This document shows, one piece after another, positions 1 to 9,449 of a stretch of DNA of 61,944 nucleotides. The stretch is from Kurthia sibirica (lineage in GTDB: Bacteria > Bacillota > Bacilli > Bacillales_A > Planococcaceae). Numbering within the stretch: position 1 is the stretch's first letter; every line of letters starts with the position of its first letter. The position numbers were made by a program, and so were the translations under genes. The stretch is from NCBI RefSeq assembly GCF_003143975.1, contig NZ_QFVR01000021.1, positions 1 to 61,944 on the forward strand, read 5' to 3'. Below the pieces are notes generated by a model, which searched no databases, was not told the DNA's origin, and was given only the letters and a program-made list of their open reading frames with translations.

Positions 1-30
1 AAATGAAAAAGAGTAAGAAATAGACAATGA

Positions 31-76
31 AATAAGGCACTTTCTGTTCAAATCGAACAGAAAGTGCCTTATTTTT
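31..76. terminator. Bidirectional rho-independent terminator
   Basis: A 19-bp perfect stem (31-49 with 55-73) closes on a 5-base loop and is followed by a T run on the plus strand, with an A/T-rich mirror on the other side. It probably ends a gene lying to the left of the window and may also stop reverse-strand transcription from the asparaginase gene. Confidence 0.8.
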
Positions 77-125
77 ATCTAAAAAATCAACTCGTCATAA
101 AAAACGTAAGTTTTTCAGTGCCCTC

Positions 126-164
126 CCATTAAATTGGGTATTATTTCAATACCCAATTTAATGG
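126..164. terminator. Hairpin downstream of the asparaginase gene
   Basis: A 15-bp perfect inverted repeat (126-140 with 150-164) lies 60 bases past the stop codon of the reverse-strand asparaginase gene. No strong T run follows on either strand, so it may be a weak terminator or an RNA-stabilising hairpin; the stronger terminator is at 31-76. Confidence 0.45.
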
Positions 165-226
165 AGGTGTTTTAGTTTGTCTTATCTTTTTAGGTCGGTT
201 GTAGTACTTTTTTCTATGGTCTTTGT

Positions 227-1204
227 TTAATTAGAGTGGAAAAATGCTGGTAAATCAATGGAGCAATCAACTTGATTTAACGCGACTAATAGTTTTAATC
301 GTGCTTTTTGTCCATTGATACCTGTTGTATAAATGGCGCCGAGATCTTCGAGCATTTTCCCGCCACCGACATAGCCATAAACACCTTGTGCGATACCATT
401 AAAGCAACGAGAAACTACTACGACAGGTATACCATTAGCGAGTAGTTTTTTGATACCTGGTACGATGCTCGGTGGTACATTCCCTTGACCAAGCCCTTCA
501 ATTACAACGCCATCATAGTCTGCAAGGCTTATTGCCTCAACGATATCGGCATCCATACCAGCATATGTTTTTAACATCGCGACACGCTTAGTTAGTTGTT
601 GTACCTCGACATATTCACGGAAAATAGCTGAATGGTGAAAGTGGATAGTAGAGACTGTTATTAAACCGATTGGACCATATTGTGGTGATTGAAAAGTCGC
701 GACGTTACTCGTTGATGTTTTTGTCACATTAGCAGCGGCATGAATTTCATCATTCATCACGACAAGAACGCCTTGTCCATGTGCCTTATCTTCGGAAGCG
801 ACCCGTATAGCTGCGACTAAATTATATATACCATCTGAACCGAGTTCATTTGAAGAGCGCATAGCCCCCGTTAAAATAATGGGGATAGATGTATTCAAAG
901 TGAGTTCTAAAAAATAGGCTGTTTCCTCCAATGTATCGGTACCATGTGTAATCACCACACCATCAAATGTATTATGATCAAGCGTATTCATAATGATCGT
1001 TCTCAGTTGTAACATATGATCAGGCGTCATATGTGGGGAGGGGAGATTGAAGGCATCTATTTCCGTCGTATTTGCGAATTTTTGCAATTTTTCACTTTCC
1101 CTTGTCAACGGATTGATGTCATCGGGTACAACAGCACCTGTTTCTTCGTTCACATGCATGGAGATTGTGCCGCCTGTATGGATGATTAAAATATTTTTTT
1201 TCAT
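227..1204 (-). CDS. ansA: L-asparaginase, type I (cytoplasmic)
   Basis: Hydrolyses L-asparagine to aspartate and ammonia in the cytoplasm. The protein is about 325 residues, the usual size of the family. It has both catalytic signatures: HTGGTIS at residues 9-15 with the first nucleophilic Thr, and HGTD at 87-90 with the second Thr-Asp pair. No signal peptide is visible, which favours the cytoplasmic type I enzyme. I chose the ATG at 1204 because a GGAGG lies 7 bases upstream; an in-frame extension to 1234 lacks a ribosome binding site. It is divergent from prsW and the two share a short promoter region. Confidence 0.93.
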   Translation of the reverse strand: MKKNILIIHTGGTISMHVNEETGAVVPDDINPLTRESEKLQKFANTTEIDAFNLPSPHMTPDHMLQLRTIIMNTLDHNTFDGVVITHGTDTLEETAYFLELTLNTSIPIILTGAMRSSNELGSDGIYNLVAAIRVASEDKAHGQGVLVVMNDEIHAAANVTKTSTSNVATFQSPQYGPIGLITVSTIHFHHSAIFREYVEVQQLTKRVAMLKTYAGMDADIVEAISLADYDGVVIEGLGQGNVPPSIVPGIKKLLANGIPVVVVSRCFNGIAQGVYGYVGGGKMLEDLGAIYTTGINGQKARLKLLVALNQVDCSIDLPAFFHSN

Positions 1205-1274
1205 GATTACCCTCCTATAATTGCTAAGGAACAAAGTGTTATAATTAACCTACTAAACCGAGGGGAGTTTTGTC

Positions 1275-1961
1275 ATGATCGTATTATTAACCGTAGCAAT
1301 TGCTCCTGGTTTAGCTCTTTTTAGTTTTTTCTATCTACGGAATCAGATGAAAACAGAGCCGCGTAAAACACTGCTACAAACATTCATCTATGGGGCAATT
1401 TTAACATTTCCTATCATGTTTTTACAGTATGTTTTTAAGGAAGAGCAAGTTTTTACACATCCAATTATTCAAGAGGTTTTTTTTACAGGAATAATTGAAG
1501 AATTTTTTAAATGGCTAATTTTATTACTTGTATTATTTAATAATGTTGAATTTGATGATCCATATGATGGCGTCCTTTATGGTGCAGCGATTTCATTGGG
1601 ATTTGCCACTGTTGAAAATATATTTTACCTCATGTCTTACGGTGTGCATACTGCGTTTTTGCGCGCTATTTTACCGGTATCGAGCCATGCGTTATTTGGT
1701 GTTGTAATGGGTTATTATCTCGGTCGGGCCAAATTCGACGTGTCCTCGTCTAGCATACGCTTCAAAAGTTTAGCGCTTCTTGCACCTTTAACTTTACATA
1801 TCGTTTATAATTTAATCTTTATTTCACAAAAACATTGGGTCTATATTATGATTCCATTTATGTTATTCCTTTGGTGGTTTAGTCTGAAAAAAGTTAAAAC
1901 AGCTCATATGGCTTTAGTGGAACTAATCGTAAATAAAAATAAAGATTCACCTTATAGATAG
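1275..1961 (+). CDS. prsW: PrsW-family intramembrane glutamic protease
   Basis: A 228-residue polytopic membrane protein. It carries the family signature in order: EEFFKW at residues 75-80 (the EExxK-type motif), FATVE at 110-114, a His in SSHALFG near 138 and another in HIVYN near 175. In B. subtilis PrsW makes the first cut in the RsiW anti-sigma factor and so activates SigW. RsiW is not in the window; the anti-sigma factor at 46653 is a distant and unproven possible substrate. AGGGGAG precedes the ATG. In Bacillus the germination genes sleB-ypeB follow prsW; here they are missing and ypfA comes next. Confidence 0.88.
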   Translation: MIVLLTVAIAPGLALFSFFYLRNQMKTEPRKTLLQTFIYGAILTFPIMFLQYVFKEEQVFTHPIIQEVFFTGIIEEFFKWLILLLVLFNNVEFDDPYDGVLYGAAISLGFATVENIFYLMSYGVHTAFLRAILPVSSHALFGVVMGYYLGRAKFDVSSSSIRFKSLALLAPLTLHIVYNLIFISQKHWVYIMIPFMLFLWWFSLKKVKTAHMALVELIVNKNKDSPYR

Positions 1962-2109
1962 TACTTTTTGATTAGTATTGATAAAATAGAAATAATTATT
2001 ACCATTTTTTTGAGTCTTATTGTTGATTTATGAGAATTATTTCTGTAGCAAAAGATACGAAAAAATGTAATAATATAGTTATAATTTTGATTGCGTAGGA
2101 GAGAAAAAT

Positions 2110-2766
2110 ATGGAGATAAAGCTAGGAACAAACCTTATACTACAACCTTATGATGAAGAAACGGATGACAGGTTTAAATGTAAGGTCGTCGATCAACGTG
2201 ATCAAGTCATCCTAATTGACTATCCGATCAATACTGCATCTCATCGTACCGCTTTTTTGATGGAAGGTACACGTTTCCGCGCATCGTTTATTGATGATCA
2301 AAAAATTGCCTATTCTTTTAGAACGCATGTAACGGGTCGTGAAAAAGGGAATATCCCTATGATTATGTTATCGATACCAGCTGAAGATCAATTCGAAAAA
2401 ATTCAGCGTAGAGAGTATGTGCGTGTGATGACGCCAGTTGATGTAGCAGTGTTAAAAAATAATAGCTATGAACAAGTTGTAGCGGAAGATATTAGTGCTG
2501 GCGGTTTAGCTATTATGTGCAATGATGCCAAAAAATACAAAGAAAATGAAGTCATCGAAATTATGATTGCTTTGCCTTTTGAAAATCGTGAAGAAGGCGT
2601 ACGTTATGTAGAAACGACTGCGCAAGTTATTCGTATTATAGAACGTGATGGTACGTATGTTATACCATTGAAATTTACAGAAACAGATGAAATAGACAAG
2701 CAGTTGATTATTCGTTTTTGTTTTGAACGCCAACTGTTAATTAGGAAAAAAGAGTCTACAATTTAA
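2110..2766 (+). CDS. ypfA: PilZ-domain flagellar brake protein (YpfA/YcgR type)
   Basis: 218 residues with an N-terminal YcgR-like beta domain and a C-terminal PilZ domain. The c-di-GMP binding signature is visible: QRREYVRV near residues 98-105 (RxxxR) followed by EDISAGGLAI near 126 (D/NxSxxG). Proteins of this family bind c-di-GMP and slow flagellar rotation. The position upstream of cmk is conserved in Bacillales. A start at 2110 is supported by the purine-rich TAGGAGAG 8-15 bases upstream. Together with cheR further down, it suggests a motile host. Confidence 0.85.
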   Translation: MEIKLGTNLILQPYDEETDDRFKCKVVDQRDQVILIDYPINTASHRTAFLMEGTRFRASFIDDQKIAYSFRTHVTGREKGNIPMIMLSIPAEDQFEKIQRREYVRVMTPVDVAVLKNNSYEQVVAEDISAGGLAIMCNDAKKYKENEVIEIMIALPFENREEGVRYVETTAQVIRIIERDGTYVIPLKFTETDEIDKQLIIRFCFERQLLIRKKESTI

Positions 2767-2802
2767 TTTTTAAAAAGACGTTTAATAGAGAATTTAACAG
2801 TA

Positions 2803-2840
2803 GCATTTTGCATGATTTTTTCGTGCAAAATGTCTTTTTT
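2803..2840 (+). terminator. Terminator after ypfA
   Basis: A 9-bp stem (CATTTTGCA with TGCAAAATG) with an 11-base loop and a TCTTTTTT tail ends the ypfA transcript. Confidence 0.75.
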
Positions 2841-2913
2841 GTAGATGATAGAAACGAGCGGTGTAGTGCTCAATATGGTATAATGGTTGGGAAGAAAGAA
2901 AGGATTGAAGAAC

Positions 2914-3588
2914 TTGGTTAACAATATTCAAATCGCAATTGATGGGCCAGCTGGAGCAGGTAAAAGTACAATTGCTAAAATTGCAGCTGAAAAATTAGGA
3001 TTCACATATATAGACACTGGTGCGATGTATCGTGCTCTAACTTTGAAAGCCTTGAAAGAAAATATAGATTTATCAAGTGAAGCGCAAGTAACAGCTTTAC
3101 TTGAAGAAAGCTCGATCGAGTTAAAACCTTCTCAGCAAGGTCAACTCGTGTTTCTGGATGGTGTTGATGTGTCGCAGGAGATTCGTTCAAATGAAGTGAC
3201 TAATAATGTCTCGAAAGTAGCAGCGCATGCAGCTATGCGAGCAATAATGGTCGAACTTCAATATGCTATGGCTGCTAAAGGTGGCGTGATTATGGATGGT
3301 CGAGATATCGGCACAGCGGTATTACCTAAGGCTGAGCTTAAAATCTTTATGTCTGCAACAGTAGATGAAAGAGCAAGAAGAAGATATGAAGATAATAAAC
3401 AACGTGGTATTAACTCTTCATATGAAGCGTTAAAAGAAGAAATTGCACTGCGTGATAAGATGGACAGTGAGCGTGAGGCTTCGCCATTAGTCCAGGCTAC
3501 AGATGCAGTTTTTGTTGATACTACGGAGTTAAACATAGAACAGGCTGCTGACGAAATCTTGAAGCTGGCGAGTGAAAGGATGGCATAA
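2914..3588 (+). CDS. cmk: Cytidylate kinase
   Basis: Phosphorylates CMP and dCMP with ATP in pyrimidine nucleotide metabolism. 224 residues, the length of the B. subtilis enzyme, with the P-loop GPAGAGKST near residues 10-18, the YIDTGAMYRALTL substrate region and the MDGRDIGT motif. The likely start is the TTG at 2914, with AAAGGA about 10 bases upstream; a TTG at 2887 is in frame but has no ribosome binding site. The gene ends two bases before plsC, so the two are almost certainly cotranscribed. Confidence 0.94.
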   Translation: MVNNIQIAIDGPAGAGKSTIAKIAAEKLGFTYIDTGAMYRALTLKALKENIDLSSEAQVTALLEESSIELKPSQQGQLVFLDGVDVSQEIRSNEVTNNVSKVAAHAAMRAIMVELQYAMAAKGGVIMDGRDIGTAVLPKAELKIFMSATVDERARRRYEDNKQRGINSSYEALKEEIALRDKMDSEREASPLVQATDAVFVDTTELNIEQAADEILKLASERMA

Positions 3589-3589
3589 T

Positions 3590-4186
3590 ATGGACTTTTA
3601 TCATTTTGCAAAATCCCTTGTTAACACGGCACTAAAGCCACTATATAGAATGGATATTATCGGTAAAGAGCACTTTCCAAAAGAGGGCGGCGTACTGTTA
3701 TGTTCCAATCATATCCACGAATTGGACCCACCAATGGTAGGTATTACTTCGCCAAGGCCAGTAAATTTCATGGCCAAAGAAGAATTGTTTAACATGCCTG
3801 TTTTAAAGGGTATATTACCGAAAGTACATGCGTTTCCAGTAAAACGCGGATTTAGTGATCGACAAGCCCTACGTACAGCTGTCAATCTTTTAAAAGATGG
3901 ACAGGTAGTTGGTTTATTCCCCGAAGGCACTAGAAATCGTACTGGTACGCTAGGTAAAGGTTTTTCAGGGGCAGGTTTTTTTGCATTACGTGGCAATGCG
4001 GTTGTCGTACCGTGTGCGATTATCGGACCTTATAAAGCTTTTAAACGCTTAAAGGTTGTTTATGGAGAACCAATTGATATGGAACCATATCGTGAACGAA
4101 AAGCAAAGCCTGAAGAAGTAACTGAAGTGATTATGGCTCATATACAACTTCTGTTAGATGAACATCACCCTGATAATAAAAAGTAA
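3590..4186 (+). CDS. plsC: 1-acyl-sn-glycerol-3-phosphate acyltransferase
   Basis: Adds the second acyl chain to lysophosphatidic acid to make phosphatidic acid at the inner membrane face. 198 residues. The catalytic NHxxxxD box is at residues 40-46 (N40, H41, D46) and the FPEGTR box begins at 110. The ATG at 3590 has AAAGGA inside the end of cmk at good spacing; a GTG at 3572 is less well placed. The order cmk-plsC-rpsA is common in Bacillales. Confidence 0.92.
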   Translation: MDFYHFAKSLVNTALKPLYRMDIIGKEHFPKEGGVLLCSNHIHELDPPMVGITSPRPVNFMAKEELFNMPVLKGILPKVHAFPVKRGFSDRQALRTAVNLLKDGQVVGLFPEGTRNRTGTLGKGFSGAGFFALRGNAVVVPCAIIGPYKAFKRLKVVYGEPIDMEPYRERKAKPEEVTEVIMAHIQLLLDEHHPDNKK

Positions 4187-4259
4187 ATCGGAAGGGTCAT
4201 TTCATCTATTGCTTTGTTTCTACTAAAATGCAGGTAACTGATGCGAAGGAGGATTACAT

Positions 4260-5441
4260 ATGTCTGAAGAGATAAATGTTAATGGAGTACCGGAAATTCA
4301 TGAAGGTGATGTTGTGAAAGCAACAGTTGAATCAGTGGAAGATAACCGTGTTATTGTCTCAATCCCTAATGCAAAATACGATGGAATCATTCCAATTAGT
4401 GAGCTATCTAGTTTACATGTTGAAAAAGCGTCTGATGTAGTATCAGTAGGTGATCAGTTTGATGTCATTGTGACGAAAATTGAGGAACCAGCTGAAGATG
4501 CCGTTGACAACACGGGAAACTACGTATTATCAAAACGCCAAATTGATGCACAAATAGCTTGGAAACAGCTAGAGCAACAATTTGCAGATGGTACGATTAT
4601 CGAAGCCGAGGTGAAGGACGTCGTAAAAGGCGGACTTGTTGTTAATTTAGGTGTAAGAGGTTTCGTACCAGCATCGCTAGTGGAAGACCATTTCGTAGAA
4701 TCCTTTGAAGATTATAAAGGAACGATGATTACGTTTAAAATTGTCGAGATGGATCAAGAAAAAAATCGTTTAATTTTGTCTCATCGAGCTGTTGTTCAAG
4801 AAGAAAAAGAATTGCAAAAGAGTGAAGTTATCAAAACGATTCAAGCTGGAGATATTATCGAAGGAACCGTTCAAAGAATTGCAACATTTGGTGCTTTTGT
4901 AGACCTTGGGGGAGTGGACGGCTTAGTCCATATTTCACAAATCGCACATGAGCATGTTGAAAATGTATCGAGCGTACTAAAAGAAGGACAAAAGGTTAAT
5001 GTTAAAGTACTGTCTGTTGACCCTTCAGAAGAAAGAATTTCGTTATCGATTAAAGACACATTAGCCGGTCCGTGGGAAAACATCGAAGAAAAAGCGCCTA
5101 AAGGGGCAATCTTAAAAGGAACGGTACGTCGTCTCGTTACTTTTGGTGCTTTTGTGGAAATTCTACCAGGTATTGAAGGACTCGTGCATATTTCTCAAAT
5201 ATCACATAAGCATATCAATACACCTCACGAAGTACTACAAGAGGGGCAAGAAATTGAAGCGAAGGTACTTGAAGTTAACGAAGATGAAAAACGTATTGCT
5301 TTAAGTATAAAAGCTTTAGTGGAAGAAGAAGACTCAGGAGAAAATGTGACTGACTATGAACTTCCTGAACAGGAAAATGGCTTTTCATTCGGTGATTTAC
5401 TTGGTGACAAGCTAAAAGATTTTAAATCTGATTCTAAATAA
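4260..5441 (+). CDS. rpsA: 30S ribosomal protein S1 homologue (YpfD type)
   Basis: 393 residues with four S1 RNA-binding OB folds, the short Gram-positive form (E. coli S1 has six). The best repeats begin with GDIIEGTVQRIATFGAFVDL near residue 197 and KGTVRRLVTFGAFVEI near 284, each followed by GLVHISQI. The C-terminal tail is acidic and charged. It binds RNA and may assist translation, although the Bacillus homologue is dispensable for ribosome function. AAGGAGG lies 7 bases before the ATG. Confidence 0.9.
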   Translation: MSEEINVNGVPEIHEGDVVKATVESVEDNRVIVSIPNAKYDGIIPISELSSLHVEKASDVVSVGDQFDVIVTKIEEPAEDAVDNTGNYVLSKRQIDAQIAWKQLEQQFADGTIIEAEVKDVVKGGLVVNLGVRGFVPASLVEDHFVESFEDYKGTMITFKIVEMDQEKNRLILSHRAVVQEEKELQKSEVIKTIQAGDIIEGTVQRIATFGAFVDLGGVDGLVHISQIAHEHVENVSSVLKEGQKVNVKVLSVDPSEERISLSIKDTLAGPWENIEEKAPKGAILKGTVRRLVTFGAFVEILPGIEGLVHISQISHKHINTPHEVLQEGQEIEAKVLEVNEDEKRIALSIKALVEEEDSGENVTDYELPEQENGFSFGDLLGDKLKDFKSDSK

Positions 5442-5448
5442 AAAATTT

Positions 5449-5483
5449 AAAAGACAGGTGCTTCCTCAGACCTGTCTTTTTTG
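5449..5483 (+). terminator. Terminator after rpsA
   Basis: Stem AAGACAGGT / ACCTGTCTT with a short loop and a TTTTTT tail, a few bases past the rpsA stop codon. Confidence 0.85.
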
Positions 5484-5548
5484 TTCTCTCAACTCTATAC
5501 GTCAGGTTTAAAAGGGTGACTGCATAAGCGCATAAGTAAAATCGAGTC

Positions 5549-5690
5549 AACCGGTAAGTAAATCAGGCTAACCGGTAAGTAAATCAGGTCAAGCGGTAAG
5601 TAAATCAGGTCAACCGGTAAGTAAATCAGGCTAACCGGTAAGTAAATCAGGTCAAGCGGTAAGTAAATCAAGTCAACCGGTAAGTAACAC
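5549..5690. repeat. 21-bp tandem repeat array 1 (7 units)
   Basis: Seven head-to-tail units begin at 5549, 5570, 5591, 5612, 5633, 5654 and 5675, an exact 21-bp period. The core is AACCGGTAAGTAAATCAGG, with AACCGG alternating with AAGCGG and the end alternating GCT/GTC. All frames meet stop codons across the array, so it is non-coding. 21 bp is two helical turns, so every GTAAGTAA faces the same side of the DNA, as in iteron-like protein-binding arrays. No function is known to me. Confidence 0.9.
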
Positions 5691-5732
5691 CTGTATAAGT
5701 TAAAAATATAACTTTTAAATCAAACATTCATC

Positions 5733-5884
5733 ATGGTCCGCGCGAAAAAATCGCATGATCACGAAGACTGATGCCGCGAGTAAGGGAGTAATCGATCTTC
5801 GATGAAGCAACCCACAGCTACTCCATGGTCCGCGCGAAAAAATCGCATGATCACGAAGACTGTCGCCGCGAGTAAGGGAGTAAT
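5733..5884. repeat. Duplicated 60-bp repeat (5733-5792 and 5825-5884)
   Basis: Two direct copies of a 60-bp sequence, 92 bp apart, starting ATGGTCCGCGCGAAAAAATC and ending GTAAGGGAGTAAT-like. They differ only around the centre (CTGATGCC versus CTGTCGCC). They lie exactly between the two 21-bp repeat arrays and are much more GC-rich than their surroundings. No open reading frame spans them. Confidence 0.85.
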
Positions 5885-5900
5885 TCAAGCTAGTTAGGCT

Positions 5901-6062
5901 AAGCGGTAAGTAAATCGAGTCAAGCGGTAAGTAAATCGAGTCAAGCGGTAAGTAAATCGAGTCAAGCGGTAAGTAAAGCGGGTCAAGCGGTAAGTAAATC
6001 AGGCTAACCGGTAAGTAAAGCGGGTCAAGCGGTAAGTAAATCGGGTCAAGCGGTAAGTAACG
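5901..6062. repeat. 21-bp tandem repeat array 2 (8 units)
   Basis: Eight units begin at 5901, 5922, 5943, 5964, 5985, 6006, 6027 and 6048. They share GGTAAGTAAA with array 1 but mostly start AAGCGG and end ATCGAGTC or AGCGGGTC. Both arrays end with the variant GTAAGTAAC(A/G)CCTG. Bases 6063-6286 hold nothing I recognise except AT-rich sequence. Confidence 0.9.
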
Positions 6063-6286
6063 CCTGCTTACGACAAATGTCTAACTTTAAAAGCGCATAA
6101 AGAGAGATTGGTCGTTATAGAAGCGTTGGTCGCAATTAGAGAAGATCTTATCGTGAAGTAGCTGAAGATGCTTAAATTTGTCGAATAAAGTCAAAATAAC
6201 TTTATTTAAAGTGGATAAATGACGGTTTTTCTTTTCTTTATGACCTATTTTTGATAAAATGAAGATACTATAAACAATGAGTTGTT

Positions 6287-6316
6287 AGGTGATGGCGACC
6301 CCATCATCTTTTTTAT
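6287..6316 (+). terminator. Possible short terminator before der
   Basis: GTGATGG / CCATCAT with a CGAC-type loop and a TCTTTTTT tail, 43 bases before the der start. It could end upstream read-through or act as an attenuator; the stem is short. Confidence 0.4.
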
Positions 6317-6358
6317 TGTATAATAAGTAATAAATTGAAGTTGGAAGGATGAATTTTT

Positions 6359-7669
6359 ATGCCGAAACCGGTTTTAGCAATCGTCGGCCGTCCAAATGTC
6401 GGTAAATCGACTATTTTTAATAGAATTGTTGGAGAACGCGTATCTATCGTTGAAGATATTCCAGGCGTAACACGCGACCGTATCTACAGTTCAGCGGATT
6501 GGTTAACACACGAATTTAATATTATTGATACTGGCGGTATCGATATGGGCGATGAGCCATTTTTAGAACAAATCCGTCAACAAGCAGAAATTGCAATTGA
6601 TGAAGCAGATGTAATTATTTTCATGACGAATGGTCGTGAAGGCGTAACGACAGCTGATGAACAAGTTGCACGTATTTTATACAAAACAAAAAAACCTGTA
6701 GTTCTTGCAGTAAATAAAATTGATAATCCAGATATGCGCGAAATGATGTATGATTTCTATTCATTAGGTTTTGGTGATCCATTCCCAATCTCTGGTTCTC
6801 ATGGTTTAGGACTTGGGGATTTATTAGATGAAGCAGCGAAGCATTTCCCAGATACAGAGGATATTGATTATGGTGAAGGGGTTATTAAGTTTTCACTAAT
6901 CGGCCGTCCAAATGTTGGTAAATCTTCATTAGTAAATGCATTCTTAGGTGACGAACGCGTTATCGTAAGTGATGTTGCAGGTACTACACGCGATGCAATC
7001 GATTCACCATATACTTTTGAAGATCAAGAGTATGTCATTATCGATACTGCTGGTATGCGTAAAAAAGGTAAAGTGTATGAATCAACAGAAAAATACAGTG
7101 TTCTTCGCGCATTACGAGGCATTGAACGTTCTGATGTTGTTCTTGTGATCATCAATGGTGAAGAAGGCATTCAAGAGCAAGATAAAAAAATTGCTGGCTA
7201 TGCTCACCAAGCAGGTAAAGGTGTCATCCTTGTTATGAACAAGTGGGATGCTGTTATTAAAGATGAAAAAACAATGAATGAAAAAACGAAAGAAATCCGT
7301 GAGAATTTCCAATTCTTAGATTATGCTCCGATTTTATTCACTTCAGCTACAACAGGTAAACGTGTGCACAATTTACTTCCTGTAATAAATAGAGTATTTG
7401 ATAACCACGCAATGCGTATTCAGTCATCTATTCTAAATGAAGTAATTTCTGATGCCGTTGCTCGTAACCCAGCTCCAACTGATAAGGGTAGAAGATTACG
7501 TATTTATTATGCGACACAGGTAGCGATTAAACCACCTACATTTGTTGTCTTTGTAAATGAACCGGAACTTATGCACTTTTCGTATGAACGTTTCTTAGAA
7601 AACCGTATTCGTGATACATTCGAATTTGAAGGTACACCAATCCGTATTATAACTAGAGCACGCGACTAA
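6359..7669 (+). CDS. der: Ribosome biogenesis GTPase Der (EngA)
   Basis: An essential GTPase for maturation of the 50S subunit. 436 residues with two tandem GTPase domains. Domain 1 has the P-loop GRPNVGKST near residues 10-18, DTGG and NKID; domain 2 has GRPNVGKSS near 182, [10 protein letters not shown] and NKWD. A C-terminal KH-like domain follows. The start at 6359 has GGAAGGA upstream. gpsA follows 24 bases later, the standard Bacillales order. Confidence 0.96.
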   Translation: MPKPVLAIVGRPNVGKSTIFNRIVGERVSIVEDIPGVTRDRIYSSADWLTHEFNIIDTGGIDMGDEPFLEQIRQQAEIAIDEADVIIFMTNGREGVTTADEQVARILYKTKKPVVLAVNKIDNPDMREMMYDFYSLGFGDPFPISGSHGLGLGDLLDEAAKHFPDTEDIDYGEGVIKFSLIGRPNVGKSSLVNAFLGDERVIVSDVAGTTRDAIDSPYTFEDQEYVIIDTAGMRKKGKVYESTEKYSVLRALRGIERSDVVLVIINGEEGIQEQDKKIAGYAHQAGKGVILVMNKWDAVIKDEKTMNEKTKEIRENFQFLDYAPILFTSATTGKRVHNLLPVINRVFDNHAMRIQSSILNEVISDAVARNPAPTDKGRRLRIYYATQVAIKPPTFVVFVNEPELMHFSYERFLENRIRDTFEFEGTPIRIITRARD

Positions 7670-7693
7670 TTAGCGTTGAAGGGGGATTTTGCT

Positions 7694-8713
7694 ATGAGGA
7701 AAGTTACTGTATTTGGAGCCGGTTCGTGGGGAACAGCGCTAGCTACTGTCCTTGCCGAAAATGGTCACGACACACTAATTTGGTCACATAGAGAAAACCA
7801 AGCTGACGAAATTAATAATCAGCACACGAACGAAAAATATTTACCAGGAACGGTTTTACCATTGACACTAAAATCGACATCTAATATGGCACAAGCTGTA
7901 GAACATGCTGAAATCGTTGTTATGGCTGTACCAACTACTGGTATCCGTGAAACATGTCAAAAAATGATGCTTACTTTAAATAAGAAGTTGATTTATGTTC
8001 ATGTTTCTAAAGGGATTGAACCAGATTCATTAATTCGTATTTCACAAATAATGGCGGAGGAATTGGCATCTGAATATGTTGAGAGCATTGTTGCATTATC
8101 TGGCCCAAGCCATGCTGAGGAAGTTGTGAAGCATCATCCGACAACAGTAGCAGCATCTTCACCAGATTTAGAAGCAGCAAAAGTTGTTCAAGATTTATTT
8201 ATGAATCAATATTTCCGTGTTTACACGAATGAAGATATTTTAGGCGTAGAACTTGGTGGTGCATTGAAAAATGTAATTGCCTTAGCAGCAGGTGTATCGG
8301 ATGGTATCGGATACGGTGACAATGCCAAAGCCGCATTAATTACACGTGGCTTAGCTGAAATCACACGACTTGGTGTTAAAATGGGTGCTAACCCGCTAAC
8401 TTTTATGGGCTTAGCTGGTATGGGGGATTTAATCGTGACATGTACATCAGTTCATTCACGCAATTGGAGAGCCGGTAATCTATTAGGTAAAGGTTTAAAA
8501 CTTCCTGAAGTGCTTGAACAAATGGGAATGGTTGTTGAGGGTGTTCGTACGACGAAGGCAGCTCACCAACTGGCAGCTAAATACGATGTCGCCATGCCGA
8601 TTACGGAAGTACTCTATTCAGTATTATTTGAAGAAAAGTCTCCAAAAGAAGGCGTAGAGAAATTAATGCTTCGTGTGAAGAAAACAGAAATGGATGCACA
8701 CTACGATAATTAA
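7694..8713 (+). CDS. gpsA: Glycerol-3-phosphate dehydrogenase [NAD(P)+]
   Basis: Reduces dihydroxyacetone phosphate to sn-glycerol 3-phosphate for phospholipid synthesis. 339 residues. The Rossmann motif GAGSWGTALA is near residue 8, the SKGIE and LSGPSHAEEV motifs follow, and the catalytic Lys region GGALKNVIALAAG and GLAGMGDLIVTC are intact. The ATG at 7694 has GAAGGGGG at good spacing; the upstream TTG at 7676 is less likely. Confidence 0.95.
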   Translation: MRKVTVFGAGSWGTALATVLAENGHDTLIWSHRENQADEINNQHTNEKYLPGTVLPLTLKSTSNMAQAVEHAEIVVMAVPTTGIRETCQKMMLTLNKKLIYVHVSKGIEPDSLIRISQIMAEELASEYVESIVALSGPSHAEEVVKHHPTTVAASSPDLEAAKVVQDLFMNQYFRVYTNEDILGVELGGALKNVIALAAGVSDGIGYGDNAKAALITRGLAEITRLGVKMGANPLTFMGLAGMGDLIVTCTSVHSRNWRAGNLLGKGLKLPEVLEQMGMVVEGVRTTKAAHQLAAKYDVAMPITEVLYSVLFEEKSPKEGVEKLMLRVKKTEMDAHYDN

Positions 8714-8738
8714 CGCGTAAATACAATCTATTTCATTT

Positions 8739-8780
8739 AGCCTCACTGTCACAATTATTTGTGATGGTGGGGCTTTTTTT
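8739..8780 (+). terminator. Terminator after gpsA
   Basis: A long stem (AGCC..CAC..GTCACAA with TTGTGA..GGTGGGGCT) with a TTAT loop and a T7 tail ends the der-gpsA unit. Confidence 0.88.
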
Positions 8781-9096
8781 CATTTAGCCCAGATGTACAC
8801 CAACTTCTTTATACTTTAATGTTATTAATTCCTTCTAAAAAACCATTTGAATAACCACAAGCGAAACGATTCCAACCTATTTTCACTTCATTTATACGCA
8901 CTTTTCACCTGAGAGGATAGCGCGAACGGTAACGATTTAGTGAATCTGTACTTTTTTCTGTCTCTTTTTAGGTATATTCATCATGATTAAAAGAAATGGC
9001 GAGGACTCCTGCCGAAAAACAAGTAGGAAAGCTTTCGCTATTTCTATTTTTCTAAAACATGAATTGTTTTAATACCCCAACATATATAATAGAACC
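8781..9096 (-). mobile_element. Decayed ISL3-family insertion sequence, reverse orientation
   Basis: The reverse complement matches the relic at 31121-31699. The left terminal repeat (CCCCAACATATATAATAGAACC, here at 9075-9096) is intact, followed by the non-coding left region and a fragment of the transposase C-terminus (sequence encoding the GYSNGFLEGINN-like segment, 8800-8880). The transposase body and the right end have been deleted. Bases 9097-9365 to its right contain no gene I can recognise. Confidence 0.75.
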
Positions 9097-9365
9097 AAAA
9101 ATAAAAGGTATATAACTTTGGACTTTCACAGGGAATGTATCAAGATAAGGGAAATGACAAATACAGTTATATGCTAATGGCTGATGCATAATTTTTTGCG
9201 ACAAAGATGGCTTATCTACAGAGCCTGAGGCGACAGCAGTGACCCGGCGAATAATACAATAACAGAAATGAAGACAATACTTGGAAACTATTTTTCAACA
9301 TCAAAATATGGAAAGAAACCTCAGGAGGACGCCATTTTAATTGACATTATTTCTCTCTTTATTAT

Positions 9366-9400
9366 TACAAGAGATGGTAATATACCCACCTCTTGTTTTT
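9366..9400 (+). terminator. Orphan terminator upstream of yphE
   Basis: ACAAGAG(A)TGG paired with CCA(C)CTCTTGT and followed by TTTTTT. No intact gene precedes it, so it may be left over from a deleted gene or insulate yphE from upstream transcription. Confidence 0.6.
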
Positions 9401-9449
9401 TATGCTATAATTTCCCTATAATAATGATGAAAGGTGGTTGACCGATTAA

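Noticed and set aside
5549-6062. 21-bp repeat field read as a CRISPR array
   Set aside because: The units are contiguous with no unique spacers and there are no cas genes nearby; it is a tandem repeat.
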